Positions 33,297-43,459 of a DNA stretch of 64,000 nucleotides are shown piece by piece; positions within the stretch are counted from its first letter, which is position 1, and each line of letters starts with the position of its first letter. A program made the translations under genes and the position numbers. The notes below the pieces were generated by a model, which did no database searches, had not been told where the DNA came from, and saw only the letters and a list, made by a program, of their open reading frames with translations. This stretch comes from Thermothelomyces thermophilus ATCC 42464 (Eukaryota; Ascomycota; Sordariomycetes; Sordariales; Chaetomiaceae): contig NC_016472.1 in NCBI RefSeq assembly GCF_000226095.1, positions 2,418,001-2,482,000 on the forward strand, written 5' to 3'.

Positions 33297-35319
33297 CTAC
33301 GAAACCGAGAAAGCACTGCCGCCGCCGGCGAGAGCGGTCAAGTTCTGGTTGCCCGTCAGGATGATGGGCTTCTCGCGGGGCAGGGCGTCGAGGACGGCGT
33401 CGGGGAGGCTCAGGTGGTCCTTGACGACCTGGCGCGGGGTCAGGGCGAGCCACTGGGCGACGCTGATGTCGGTGAACTTGGGCGCCTGCAGGACCTCGAG
33501 GAAGACGAGGTCCTCCTCGCCCGTGTTCTCGACGTAGTGGCCGCAGGCGGCCGGCACGTAGCCCACGCCGGCGGCCGTGAAGTCGTAGGTCCGCGACGAC
33601 GCCGGCGCCCCGTACACGGTGATGCGCCCGGCCCCCTGGAGGAAGAAGTTCCACTCGTCCGAGGTCGTGTCTTTGTATCGCGCAGATTGTCAGCTCTTTT
33701 GGGGCAGAGAAAGAGAGGGAGAAAGGGAGGGAAGGAGGGAAGGAGGGAAGGAGGGAAGGAGGGAAGGAGGGAAGGAGGGAAGGAGGGAAGGAGGGAAGGA
33801 GGGAAGGAGAGAAGGAGGGAAGGAGGGAAGGAGGGAAGGAGGGAAGGAGGGAAGCAGGGAAGGAGGGAAGGAGGGAAGGAAGAGACATACGCCAGTGAAT
33901 CTCGCGCAGGGCGCCCGGCTGCACGAGGACCAGCGCGGCCGAGAACATGCTGGCTACGCGGAAAGTCAGGGGGTCGAGGATCTTGATGGAGCCGCCGGGG
34001 ACGGTGTAGGGGGCCTGTTGGGACCAGTGGTACGTGTAGGAGGCGTTGCCGGTGATGGCGCCGGCCGGCGAGGTGACGTTCTGCTCCGAGATGTCGGCGG
34101 GCGCGGGGGTGCCGTTGAAGATGTAGAGCTGGTCCTTGGGGAGGTTCTCGAAGGCGTCGACGCCGGCGCGCAGGTCCTTGCTGAGCACCTCGACCGGGTT
34201 CCGGAGGAACAGCTCGGACACGAGGAAGGTACCGTCCTCGGTGAAGTCGCCCTGGTCGAACACGAGCAGGAACTCGGCGCCCTTCTCGAAGGCCTGGATG
34301 CTGTGCGGTATGCCGGCGGGGAAGAACCACACGTCGCCGGCGCAGACGTCGTCTACGAAGTTGCGGCCCTCGTCGTCGACGGCGGCCACGCGCACGCTGC
34401 AGTCCCGTCAGCTCTTTTCTTTTCTTTTCTTTTCTTCTTTTTTTTGTTTGTTTTTCCCTCTTTTCTTCTCCTCCCCCTTTTCTTTCCTTCCTTCCTTATC
34501 AAGGTACATACCAGCCCTTGAGAATCATCCCCCACTCGTTGGCCGTGTGCCAGTGCAGTTCTCGGTAGGCATTCGGGGCCAGGCGCATGTCGACGCCCGC
34601 CATGGCCTTGGCTGCCGGCAGGACGTCAACGTTCTGCTGCCTCGCCCAGCCCGAGTTCTTGCCCGTGCCTGGGCGGTTGTGGGACAGCCCCATGGGCCAC
34701 ATCAGGTTGGGCATGTCCCCCGCGTCGGTCCGGGGGGGCGCGAAGAGGTCGGGATTGAGTTTCTCGTAGTCAAAGGTGCCTACAGCCCAGACCAGGCAAT
34801 TCATACGATAATTATGGTCAGCAGAACTCTTCCGGCGCCGTGTCCGTGCAGGGACCGTTTGCGCAAAAGGAGCTCACGCACGTGGGCCGGGATCCGTGTT
34901 CCCGTTCTCCCCACGGATCGGCTGGGGAGGATCGGCGCTGTCGAAGTCGAGGTAGAGCCCGAGCTTCGCGTCCGCTTCTTGCCCGTTGACGAGCTGCGGA
35001 TTGGGGACAATGGCCGAGTCGGACTTTTCCGGGTCGGGCAGCGGAGCGTTGCCCCCTAGAAGGCCCGAGTCTCCTCGGAGCGAGCCGCTGCTGGACGTGA
35101 CCGTCGGAATAGGCGGGCTGACGCCACCCACGGGGCCCTCGTTCTCCCCACAATCGCCAATTCTAGATATCGTCAGTCTCCGCTTGTAATTAATACATTA
35201 ATGATGCCTTTCAGACGGTGGAGCACTCCAGGCACGTACTGGGGTCTGGGTAGTCCTAGTGCGCCGAGCCAGAGGAGGGGGTTCAGCAGCACGATCAGGG
35301 CCCCTTGCCAACGATGCAT
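33297..35319 (-). CDS. Secreted bicupin oxalate decarboxylase, 502 aa
   Basis: Exons 35319-35240, 35162-34882, 34779-34512, 34396-33891 and 33670-33297 encode 502 residues. Exon 1 is a signal peptide (MHRWQGALIVLLNPLLWLGA), so the enzyme is secreted. It splits oxalate to formate and CO2 with Mn2+ in each cupin. Cupin 1 binds metal through HWHTANEWGMILKG and FFPAGIPHSIQAF; cupin 2 through REIHWHTTSDEWNFF and YVPAACGHYVENTGEEDLVF, the first of these joined across intron 4. The flexible lid holding the proton-donor Glu of cupin 1 reads DFTEDGTFLV, where Bacillus OxdC has SENST; the Glu is kept. All introns are GT-AG. Intron 4 (33671-33890) is filled with a GGAAGGAG minisatellite. Exon 1 is inferred from phase, signal sequence and start context. 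Confidence 0.92.
33722..33880. repeat. GGAAGGAG minisatellite inside an intron
   Basis: About nineteen copies of an 8-bp purine unit with few interruptions fill intron 4 of the oxalate decarboxylase gene. One strand is pure purine. Because the unit is 8 bp and lacks stops, all frames stay open across it and produce artefact repeats of eight residues. Confidence 0.9.
34413..34500. repeat. Pyrimidine tract in intron 3 of the oxalate decarboxylase gene
   Basis: Repeats of TTTTC and longer T/C runs make up most of intron 3 (34397-34511). Read on the coding strand it is purine-rich. Confidence 0.75.
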
Positions 35320-37353
35320 GGCCGATGACTTGCGGAGAATAAAAGAGCGTCTGGTGTGTTGTGTTGCTACTCTGAGGATTCGAGTGACGATGTGCTGTTG
35401 GAGCGGAGTTGAAAGACAAAGACTTGCTCAAGACCAGAAATACTCCAGTCATTTAATTATACCTGAAACTCATAGATCCTATTCCCGGACTCACGCTTGT
35501 TCTAGCTGCCTTTCCTTCCATATCTTTGTGGTAGGAACCCGTATTCGTCACCATTACTTCGGCGCGTTCGAGACGCCCTTTCCATGCAGTGCACTTAGTC
35601 ACTGTCCCCCTCAGCCACGTTTATCTTGTACCGCTGCGCTTGGTCGCATCCGAGGTCATGTTGTATGTATATGACCCTGCTTCGGGGATGTCCGCATGTG
35701 CATAGAGTGAGGTCCTTATTTATCCCCGAGTCGCCGAATCTCTCCCGAATCATTCCAAACTTACACAAGTCCCGTCCCCTCCCGCATCATGGGACAGAGC
35801 CATTTGTGAGAGAGGGACGAACACTTGCCTGATTGAAACTTCCAATACCAGGTCATAATTATCTTTCTCCAGGTCCCGGGGTCTGGCATAATAACATTCC
35901 AGGTTGTGCTAGATACAATAAGAGCAAATGAGAGTTCCGCTGCACGCACCGCTGCATCATACGTAGGTCAACAATTTGAAGTTCCCGTCGTGCGTATCGA
36001 GGAGATAGGTCGCTCAATACCTTAGCTCTTCTTCCAAAGCCGATCTGTCCGAGACATGGCCACGCTTTGTGTGCATGTGTTCTGTACATCCGGACCACGC
36101 GCAGTAATTCGAACAATTGTATTCCTGCTTCTAATGCCGCAGTACCCTTTTCTTTCGAATCCCGGTCTTCCGAAAACGTTTGGTCTGAGACGACAATCAA
36201 CATCAGGTACGGAGCACGGGAGACGCATAGGTACCTGAACATCTCTAGGTTTGACACGGACCATGTCAGCTCGAGCATGAACCAACCCGCAGATGCTTTG
36301 ACCCAAAGCTTCCCTTGGGTGCCTGCCCACTAGTAATTACCTCACCAAAGCAGGCAGGAAGGCAGGTCGGTAGCTACCTGGTAGGTAAGAGCAGGCCACT
36401 TCAAGGCCGTGCACTTGTCGTTCATGGCTGGTTCGACCTGGGAAAGAGCACCCTTAGGGTACAACTGGGTAAAAGTTGAGGCCCGTGTGGCTGGGAAAAC
36501 TTGAACTTCTTTTCTTTCTCGGGACATAACAGGTTTCCATTGCTCTTCTGATTAGACCTACCTCATCCATTCGGATTTGTTGTTCCTACATAGTACCTTG
36601 ACGACCTATCAATCAATCAAGCCATTCGTTCGGGCTCCCCTATCTTTCTCTGCTTGACCTTTCAGGTCTCGAAAACTCTTCACGGCACGGCCATGCAACC
36701 GCTTGTTCGTCCTTGGTGTGCCACAAGACTGGCTGTGGTGTAGTGGTCGGCGAGTCAAGACCCTTCAGGGGCAGGTGGAAGGTTGATTACAGCAATCCTT
36801 ACCGGGGCAACCGGTGGGCACTCTCGGAACCGGCGACTCTCACTGCATGTAATTATACACAGTAGGCTTAAGTGGTGCTCAAAAGGGTTATGACGCAGCA
36901 ACCCCATAGATTGACACTGGCATTGCTGCAATCCGCCGGGCCCACGCGAGCTGCAACCAAGCCAAGGCTGAGCGTAGCAAGCAAGGGGATAGCAGGGTAA
37001 CCCGATCCGCGTTCACCCACCCCCTGCACTGAAGGCAAATATGGGGAAACGGAGCAAACTGGGGCAATCATGTATGTACGAATTGGCGGACAGAAGGCGG
37101 TTTTGGGCGCTCGAGACAAGCTGCCATTGTCTGTGCTTCACGTTTGTTTCGGTTTGAATTCGGTCAGCGCTCAACTCTCTCCTTGAGCTGACTTTCATCC
37201 CGCTTCTCTCCTCAACAAGCAATCAACTTAACTATGTCCCTTCTTCATAGCCCGCAACCCGCTCCTCTTCTTTCCCTTGACACCGCGTGCCCTCGGGTCT
37301 CTCTCGCTCTCTGTCGCATACACCTCGCAAGCATGCGCTCAGCCCTGGGCCTC
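35320..37353. other. Intergenic region upstream of oxalate decarboxylase
   Basis: About 2 kb with no supported gene. Open frames on both strands lack motifs. Around 36730-36800 there is a tRNA-like string (GTGGTGTAGTGGTCGGCG followed by GGTTGATTAC), too degenerate to call a tRNA. Confidence 0.45.
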
Positions 37354-37918
37354 TCATGCGTCGGGATACACGGTCGAGTATACGGTGCTAGTGACGGTCT
37401 CCGTCACAGTCACGGGCTTGCAGGTCGGGCTCGGGTCCCCCGGCGGAGGAACGGGGCCGGCATCTATGCAGTCGCCATCCGAGTCACGGACGAAGAACCT
37501 TGGAGTCTGAGCGTAGATTACGTAGACATTGGTACCGTTGATGGCGTTGCTGAGAGCAGTGAAACAAGTTTCAGCCCATGCCCCTCGCCCGACGAAGCTT
37601 CCATTATGTTGGGACGGTGATTGAAAAAGGTTAAGGTACTCACAATTGAAAACCCCACGAGGTGTTCACATCACAAGGAACGGTCACCTCGTGCTCGCCC
37701 GCAGTCGTCGGCACGTCGGACGCCACCTGGATGTAGAACGGGGGCCAGTCCACAAAGTTGACCAGATAGATGCTGAACTTGGTCGGATCGGTGTCGACGC
37801 TGCTCCAGGTCACCCGGTACGTCTCCCCCTTTATCAAGGTGGAGTTCGCGACGGGCTCGAGAAATTGGATGGCCGAAACGAGCGGCGCCGCGAGGGCGAA
37901 AAGGGGCAAAACACGCAT
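37354..37918 (-). CDS. Secreted Kre9/Knh1-domain cell-wall protein, 156 aa
   Basis: Exons 37918-37644 and 37549-37354 (intron 37550-37643, GT-AG) give 156 residues. A signal peptide (MRVLPLFALAAPLVSA) is followed by the Kre9/Knh1-type immunoglobulin-like fold: IQFLEPVANSTLIKGETYRV, TWSSVDTDPTKFSIYLVNF, YIQVASDVPTTAGEHEVTVP. Splicing gives WGFQFNAINGTNVYVIYAQT, the closing strands of the domain. The C-terminal 45 residues are Pro/Thr/Ser-rich with CKPVTVTETVTSTVYSTVYP and end without a hydrophobic GPI signal. Family members are secreted and tied to beta-1,6-glucan and wall assembly. The short length and missing GPI signal suggest a soluble or wall-trapped form. An alternative acceptor could lengthen the protein, but this one keeps the domain intact. 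Confidence 0.85.
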
Positions 37919-38778
37919 CTTTTGCTTTGGACCGCGGCGGACAACAGGGGAAAAGAAAAAGAATGAATGAATGAACGAAAGAGTGACTGCAGTCGAAGTC
38001 GCGACAAACGAACGGAGATCAAGTTGGATGTGGAAAAGACGGCAAAGGAGGGAGTGGTTAAGAACGAAATAGCCAAGATACTGGCGAAATCAAGCTTTCT
38101 GTTTTTGGATATAGCTGTTAACTATACGAATGGCCCCATCCTCACCCTTGCTCTCTCCCCATGCCACCCAAGCTCGTCCAACGATACGGAGTACGGAGTA
38201 ATTCTCCACCGTCGCTTCGGGATAACCCCTGTCCAGGAGTGATTGTGTCAAACGTTAACCAAAACATCTAGATCTGGGCGATGTCGTGTATTCAATGCAA
38301 ACAAGAAAACCGTTCCCCGGCACCCAAAGTGCCCAAGTTTATATGCTATTTTGGAGCCATTTTAGACAATGTGCTTCCTTTGATCGACACAGTCCGGTAC
38401 GCGAGGCCGGTTGATTTTCCACGTGGTGGCGATCCTTGTAGGTTCCACCATGGGTAAGAATGCTCCGATCACAAGTGACTAGGTTACACTAAATTAACTT
38501 AATGAGCTAACTACATAGTATACACACGTGCGGCTACGAAGGTCTTCAGAAAACTTTGTGCATAGTATGGTATGTCAAAGGAGATGCCGAATCCGAACAT
38601 CTTAGCATATTCGACATCAGGAAATAGACAGTTATTTGAGGGCGGAACAGAAGATGTCCATGCTGCTTGACCGCACATAAATAATCTTGGAAAGCTGACT
38701 ACAACTTAAGATAGACCACCTACAGATGCCCAAGTTAAGTGACAGCCGTTCTATCACCGGTTGTTGGACCAAGTCTAG
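37919..38778. other. Intergenic region upstream of the Kre9/Knh1 gene
   Basis: About 860 bp. It contains two overlapping copies of TACGGAGTA at 38185-38200. No gene seen; AT-rich towards the right. Confidence 0.5.
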
Positions 38779-39225
38779 TTGGTCTTAGTTGTCATGGCTG
38801 ATCGTTTCGCTGGCGATATGAAAACAAGATTAAGCAGAGCGCGATTCAATTGTGCCATCAATTGCCCACTTGGAGAGCTTAAGCGTTCCTCGGATACGTC
38901 GTGTCGCTTGTCGCTCGTTCTGACCGTGTCGGTCAACATACTCAACCTCAACCCTTTCGTGTTCCAAGCGCCGCCGTACGGCTGGTCGCCCATGGTGAAC
39001 GGCTTGATCAACATCCAGGGCTTTCTCGGCAACGTTATTGGCAGTTTATGCTGGGGGTGGGTCGGCTTGGCCAACGGAGATGCCAAGCTCTCGATGTTAT
39101 CAAGCACGGATTCAACACTGAAAGTGGGGCCACTCATGCAAGGCTCAGTGCAGGGGTCAGCTGCTGCACTCACACTACTTTTCTCGCCAGCGAATGGAAT
39201 GCGACCTCCACTCGCAAGGCTGTGA
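38779..39225 (+). pseudogene. Fragment of an MFS transporter gene
   Basis: Within this frame the stretch at about 38902-39063 reads VLTVSVNILNLNPFVFQAPP followed by YGWSPMVNGLINIQGFLGNV, which resembles the loop and span before the second half of fungal MFS permeases (NPFVFQAPPYGW then a Gly-rich span). The family sequence stops after GSLCWGWVG; the rest of the frame and the bases on either side have no membrane pattern. No other exon of such a transporter is present nearby, so it is probably a remnant rather than a gene. Confidence 0.5.
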
Positions 39226-39461
39226 CTACGATGGAGGGGCAACTTTTTGCCATACAATTCTTCCAGTTGAACACACCAACTTGTTTCACCTAACCGCTAC
39301 AAACCCACAACTACTACGAACCCTGACGACATTTTCGAGACTGCGTTTGTTCCAGATCGACTTGATCCCAGATTGCAGCCGATACGATCCTTTCCCTCGT
39401 CCATTCACACGTTCTCTACTCCGTAGCCCATTTCCGTCCCGCAATCCCGCAATCCGGCGCC

Positions 39462-40806
39462 ATGGCGAGCGACGGCAGGGCGGACGACCCCGTCAAGATC
39501 CAGATCCTCAAGGATGCTCTGTACGAGGAAATGAGGCAACATGGTTCCGAATCACGCCCTTTCTCACAAAAAGACCTCCTCGACCTGAACATCATCCCCA
39601 ATGGCAACCTCGAGCTCCTCCTCCAGGTCGTACAACGGCTATGCGACGACAAGCTCTTGGTCGGTATAACAAACCATCATGCTGGGATGGCATGGAGGTG
39701 GCGTAGCAGGGAGGAAGCAAAGAAGTAGGCTCCTTGTCCTCTTCTGTTCCCGCGACACATGGGCACCTCCGCTGACGGCCTTGAATCATAGGTACACGAC
39801 CTTGCCCAACGACGAGACCGTCATGGTGTACTCGATAATCGACGAGGCCGGCGCCGACGGCATATGGAACCGGACGATCAAGAACAAGCTCAACATGCAC
39901 GAGGCCGTTGTCAAGAACTGTATCAAGTTCCTCGAGTCCAAAGGCTACATTGCGAGCATGAAAAATGTCGAGCACCCGAACAAGAAGATGTACATCAAGG
40001 CCAACCTCCGCCCTTCCGAACGCGCGACCGGCGGACCGTGGTTCACAGAAGGCGAGCTCGACACGGCCTTCATCACCGAACTGGAGGGCATCGTGTTCGA
40101 GTACATCAAGACCAAGAGCGCATACCGGGGCTCTCAACCACTTCCGGGGGGCGCCGCAGGCGGCGGAACCACCAAGACCCCGAAGAAGGGTGCCGTCACC
40201 GCGGGCGAGACGACGACGACGACCACCACCACCACGGCCCGCGGCACAAAACGGTCCGCGACCGAGATCTCCACCGACGACGCCTCCGCGCCCTCGGGAA
40301 GAGGCGCCGGCGGCGCCGGCGGCACGCAGACCAAATCCCGCACCGTCTTCCTGCCCATGCCCGCCGGGTACAAGCACTACCCGACCGTGGCCGAGATCGC
40401 AAAGTTCATCCACGACACGGGCATCACCAACAACACGACCCTCGGCGAGGCCGACATCCAGCAGCTCGTCGACGTCCTGACCTACGACGGCCTGGTCGAG
40501 ATGGTGCGCGTCGGCCGCCGCCGCGGCTACCGCGTCGCGCGCGCCGCCAAGCAGGACACGGTGCCCTTCCACAAGCGCCAGAAGGAGCGCGAGGCCGGCA
40601 TCGGCCTCGACCGCCCCCTCGTCGTGGGCGCCGAGCCGCTCAGCAACGGCCTGACCGAGGCCCCCTGCGGCCGCTGTCCCGTCTTTGATCTGTGCGAGGA
40701 AGGAGGGCCGGTCAGCCCGAGTAACTGTGTGTACTTTCTGCAGTGGCTGGAGCTCGAAGATCTGCCCAAGGCGGCGGCGCCGCCGAATGTGGCCGTTCAC
40801 CCATGA
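39462..40806 (+). CDS. RPC34: RNA polymerase III subunit RPC34/RPC6, 425 aa
   Basis: Exons 39462-39724 and 39792-40806 (intron 39725-39791, GT-AG) give 425 residues. It is part of the Pol III heterotrimer that opens the promoter and contacts TFIIIB in the nucleus. Tandem winged helices are seen: residues about 10-88 (RPFSQKDLLDLNIIPNGNLE) and about 88-165 (GIWNRTIKNKLNMHEAVVKN, MKNVEHPNKKMYIKANLRPS), then WFTEGELDTAFITELEGIVF. A Thr/Gly/Ala-rich linker follows and a third winged helix (YPTVAEIAKFIHDTGITNNT, VDVLTYDGLVEMVRVG). The C-terminus has CGRCPVFDLCEEGG and NCVYFLQWLEL; the four Cys match the 4Fe-4S site known in the human subunit. The linker makes it longer than the yeast protein. TACTCCGTA lies 37 bp before the ATG. 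Confidence 0.95.
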
Positions 40807-41226
40807 ACAACCGGGCTTGGCTGCTGCAAGGGGAGGGGTGTGAGGCTGCTGCAAGGGAAGGAGGGGAGGGCCGGGAAGAGACCCCATTGGGGAAAAGACA
40901 AGGTAGGACGGTGCGAATTGACGAAGAGCCACGGTTGTTGATGCACAACATCCTTGATGATACATAGATTATATACCCTGTTTCTGACGTCCCGCAAAGG
41001 GCAAGCACCTTGGTTTGTAACTGTATTAGAAAACGAATTCATGCCAGCACGCTTCAGGTTGGCTCCTTTGATATCCAATTTCTATCCAAATTCTCCATGA
41101 CCTGGGAAGTATCCAAAATGTCCGGCAAATGTGCTCGGGCGGTTCGAGGATAACGATCGATATCGGTACCTTGAAACCTTCCACCTCTTGCTGATGTTCA
41201 AGTTTCCTCTTGTGCGTAGAGACGCT
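40807..41226. other. Region between two convergent gene ends
   Basis: About 420 bp holding the 3' UTRs of RPC34 (+) and the cyclophilin (-). Nothing else recognised. Confidence 0.5.
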
Positions 41227-42295
41227 TTACGCTTCCTCCTCCGGAAGCACGCCGCAGTCCACGATCTTGGGCTTATCCGCATCTAGTTTATTGTCGTGGG
41301 TAGCTTCGATGGCTTTGACGACCTTTTTCGACTCCTCGTCGAGGACCTCGCCGAAAACGACATGTTTGTCGTCAAGCCACGGAGTCACTACAGTGGTGAT
41401 GAAGAACTGGGAGCCGTTACTGCAACATACGAGTGTCAGCTTGTTGTATCGTGGCTGGCTCGACAAGGGGCAAGTTTCCTTACGTGTTGCGGCCTGCGTT
41501 GGCCATGGAGAGCAAGTAAGGCTTGTAGTGCTTGATCTGGAAGTTCTCGTCGGGAAACCTCTCGCCATAGATAGACTTGCCACCGGTGCCCTGACAGACA
41601 GTTAGCTGCATAAGCTGGGCGCATCTGATTAGGCAAGCGTCCTCACATTGCCGCGAGTGAAGTCACCACCCTGAATCATGAAGTTGTTGACGACACGGTG
41701 GAAGGTTGAGCCCTTGTAACCGAAGCCCATCTCACCCGTGCACAGGGTCTTGAAGTTAAGGGCAGTCTTGGGAACGACATCGTCAAAAAGCTTCAATTTG
41801 ATGCGGCCCCTGAAAGCTATTCACCCTGTTAGATGCTGCTATTCATTTTGCGCCACAGAACGCGTCCACTGTCAAATAATCGTCGTTCAACCGAAGACTG
41901 CTGAGACTCCTCGTATAGCACAATTATGTATGCAGCATCACTCCGAAAGAAACTCTGCCAAAGTTGACTCACGTGGTAGGGACGAGATCTTGCAAGTACT
42001 CACTCTGTTTGGGATCCGGAGTCGGCTCGTCTTTCTTGTCGTACACCCACTCAACGTCGAGGAACCTAGATGAGACGAGGTAAGCGGAGCTTCGGTGGCG
42101 GGATGGAGCCGTTGCTCACACTTTGGATTGAGCCATGTTGATAGATGATACAGAGAAGCCTCTAACAGATATTCTGAAGGGAGAAGGACGAGACGGAGAG
42201 CATGCCGAGGTGAATTGACCGGATAGGAGATTGCGAAGGAGGGAGGAAGGTCGGAGGAAAGAAGAGCCATGGCGGGGTAGGAGGGGTCGAAGCAT
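41227..42295 (-). CDS. csr-1: Cyclophilin (peptidyl-prolyl isomerase) with mitochondrial and cytosolic starts, 243 aa
   Basis: Exons 42295-42120, 42065-41973, 41809-41647, 41590-41484 and 41419-41227 give 243 residues, all introns GT-AG. The isomerase core holds [38 protein letters not shown] with the catalytic Arg, [16 protein letters not shown], and [12 protein letters not shown] with the Trp that binds cyclosporin A. The first 50 or so residues are rich in Arg, Ser and Leu with no acidic residue, as in a mitochondrial presequence, and are followed by an in-frame ATG (MAQSKV) in a strong context. This matches Neurospora csr-1, where one gene makes mitochondrial and cytosolic cyclophilin. 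The 35-residue stretch after the second start ([20 protein letters not shown]) replaces a similarly placed insert in other fungi. Confidence 0.92.
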
Positions 42296-43459
42296 TTTCC
42301 GCACTGAGAGCAAGTGGGTTAGTGTTTCCTTCAGCCAACCGGAAGACGGAACTGATGATGTGGGACGAGGAGGGTAGGCTTCTTGCGCTCCACGGGCAGC
42401 GAGGGGCTGCTGTCCGAAATCGAAACGATCAGTGCTGCCAAGTGGGATGGTTCCTGGCGGACTCAGAACCCCTGTCCGAAGGAAGTGCAGCCAGATCGCC
42501 CCGCCATTGCGTCTCTGGACGGCGAAGCCAAGCCGAGCTGACGAAGAGCGGTTGCGATTAAGACAGCCAAAGGAGAATGGACGAGCGCCCGGGACCGCAC
42601 AGCTCTCCGATTTCGACTATCACGGAGCAGCGAGCCCCAAACAGCCAGGGACCTCGGAGAGTGTATCCCACGTAGGTTGAACGGTTGGTAGAACCCGTGC
42701 CGGAGCTCTGGGCTTGCATGATATAGCGGGGACCGGTTGCGGTCTCCTAGTCGGCGCTGTGAAGCTCGCTGGAAACTCATCGAGGGGTGACATTCATCCA
42801 TGCAATGGTGTAGATGAAGGGGAGACGAGCGATCTGGGGAGCATCACCACTAGGCAATGATTGGCCCGGGAGGGACCAGGAACATCCTCAAAAGCAGCTG
42901 TGGTTGAAGGTCGCTCTGCTAAAGAGCTGAGCTCAAACCGGACAACAGGGCGCAGATATCAACCGTCGTGGAAAACGCGGAAGGAGAGACGCACCGTTTT
43001 AGGACGATGTCCTTGGAATTAATAATGGTACAAGTTAATAGTATACACGCCAACTATATGACGGTCGATGAACTGGCGGAATTCTTGACGACCAGCAACG
43101 TATGGCCAAATTTTGTCCTCCCAGCTTTTGTCCCGAGCTCAAGGTTCCAAAGCACGGGCCGTCCCCTATCGTGCCTGGGAGATGAGGCAGCTCACCGTAG
43201 TTACGTAATCCGAAAATTCTCCACCTTTTCGGACTCCGGGGTCTTGGCCATCTGCGGAATCGCCAGGGTCACATTTGCCGCCCGTGCCAGCATGCCAGCG
43301 CTGCTGCCCATCCTCCAACGCAAGTCATCAGTTAACGCAGCCGATTAAGCACCTGACGCACGCCAGATCAGGCCCGCGCAAGCACATTGCTGGCCTCTAT
43401 AGAGCGCCTCTACACATTTCCGTCCAGTTGTGCGGGATTCTACCATCACAGTCTCCCCG
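42296..43459. other. Divergent promoter region of the cyclophilin and epsin genes
   Basis: About 1.16 kb between two head-to-head genes. Some coding-like frames occur but none has a family motif. No repeats or RNA genes seen. Confidence 0.5.

Noticed and set aside
33220-34395. A 391-codon minus-strand frame running through the minisatellite, with repeated LPSFPPSL.
   Set aside because: It reads the intron of oxalate decarboxylase. The 8-bp unit keeps all frames open, and after the repeat the frame no longer matches the cupin sequence.
36720-36850. tRNA-like string with an A-box-like TGGTGTAGTGGT and a weak B-box, and a GGCACTC-like stretch similar to the LTR-like repeats.
   Set aside because: The B-box lacks the GTTCGA core, the stems do not fold into a cloverleaf, and neither end of the repeat family is present.
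41973-42065. A GTGAGTACTTGCAAG stretch in cyclophilin exon 2 that could be read as an intron followed by a 16-nt micro-exon.
   Set aside because: The supposed intron would be only 15 nt. It is a multiple of three and open, so plain read-through gives a sound protein.
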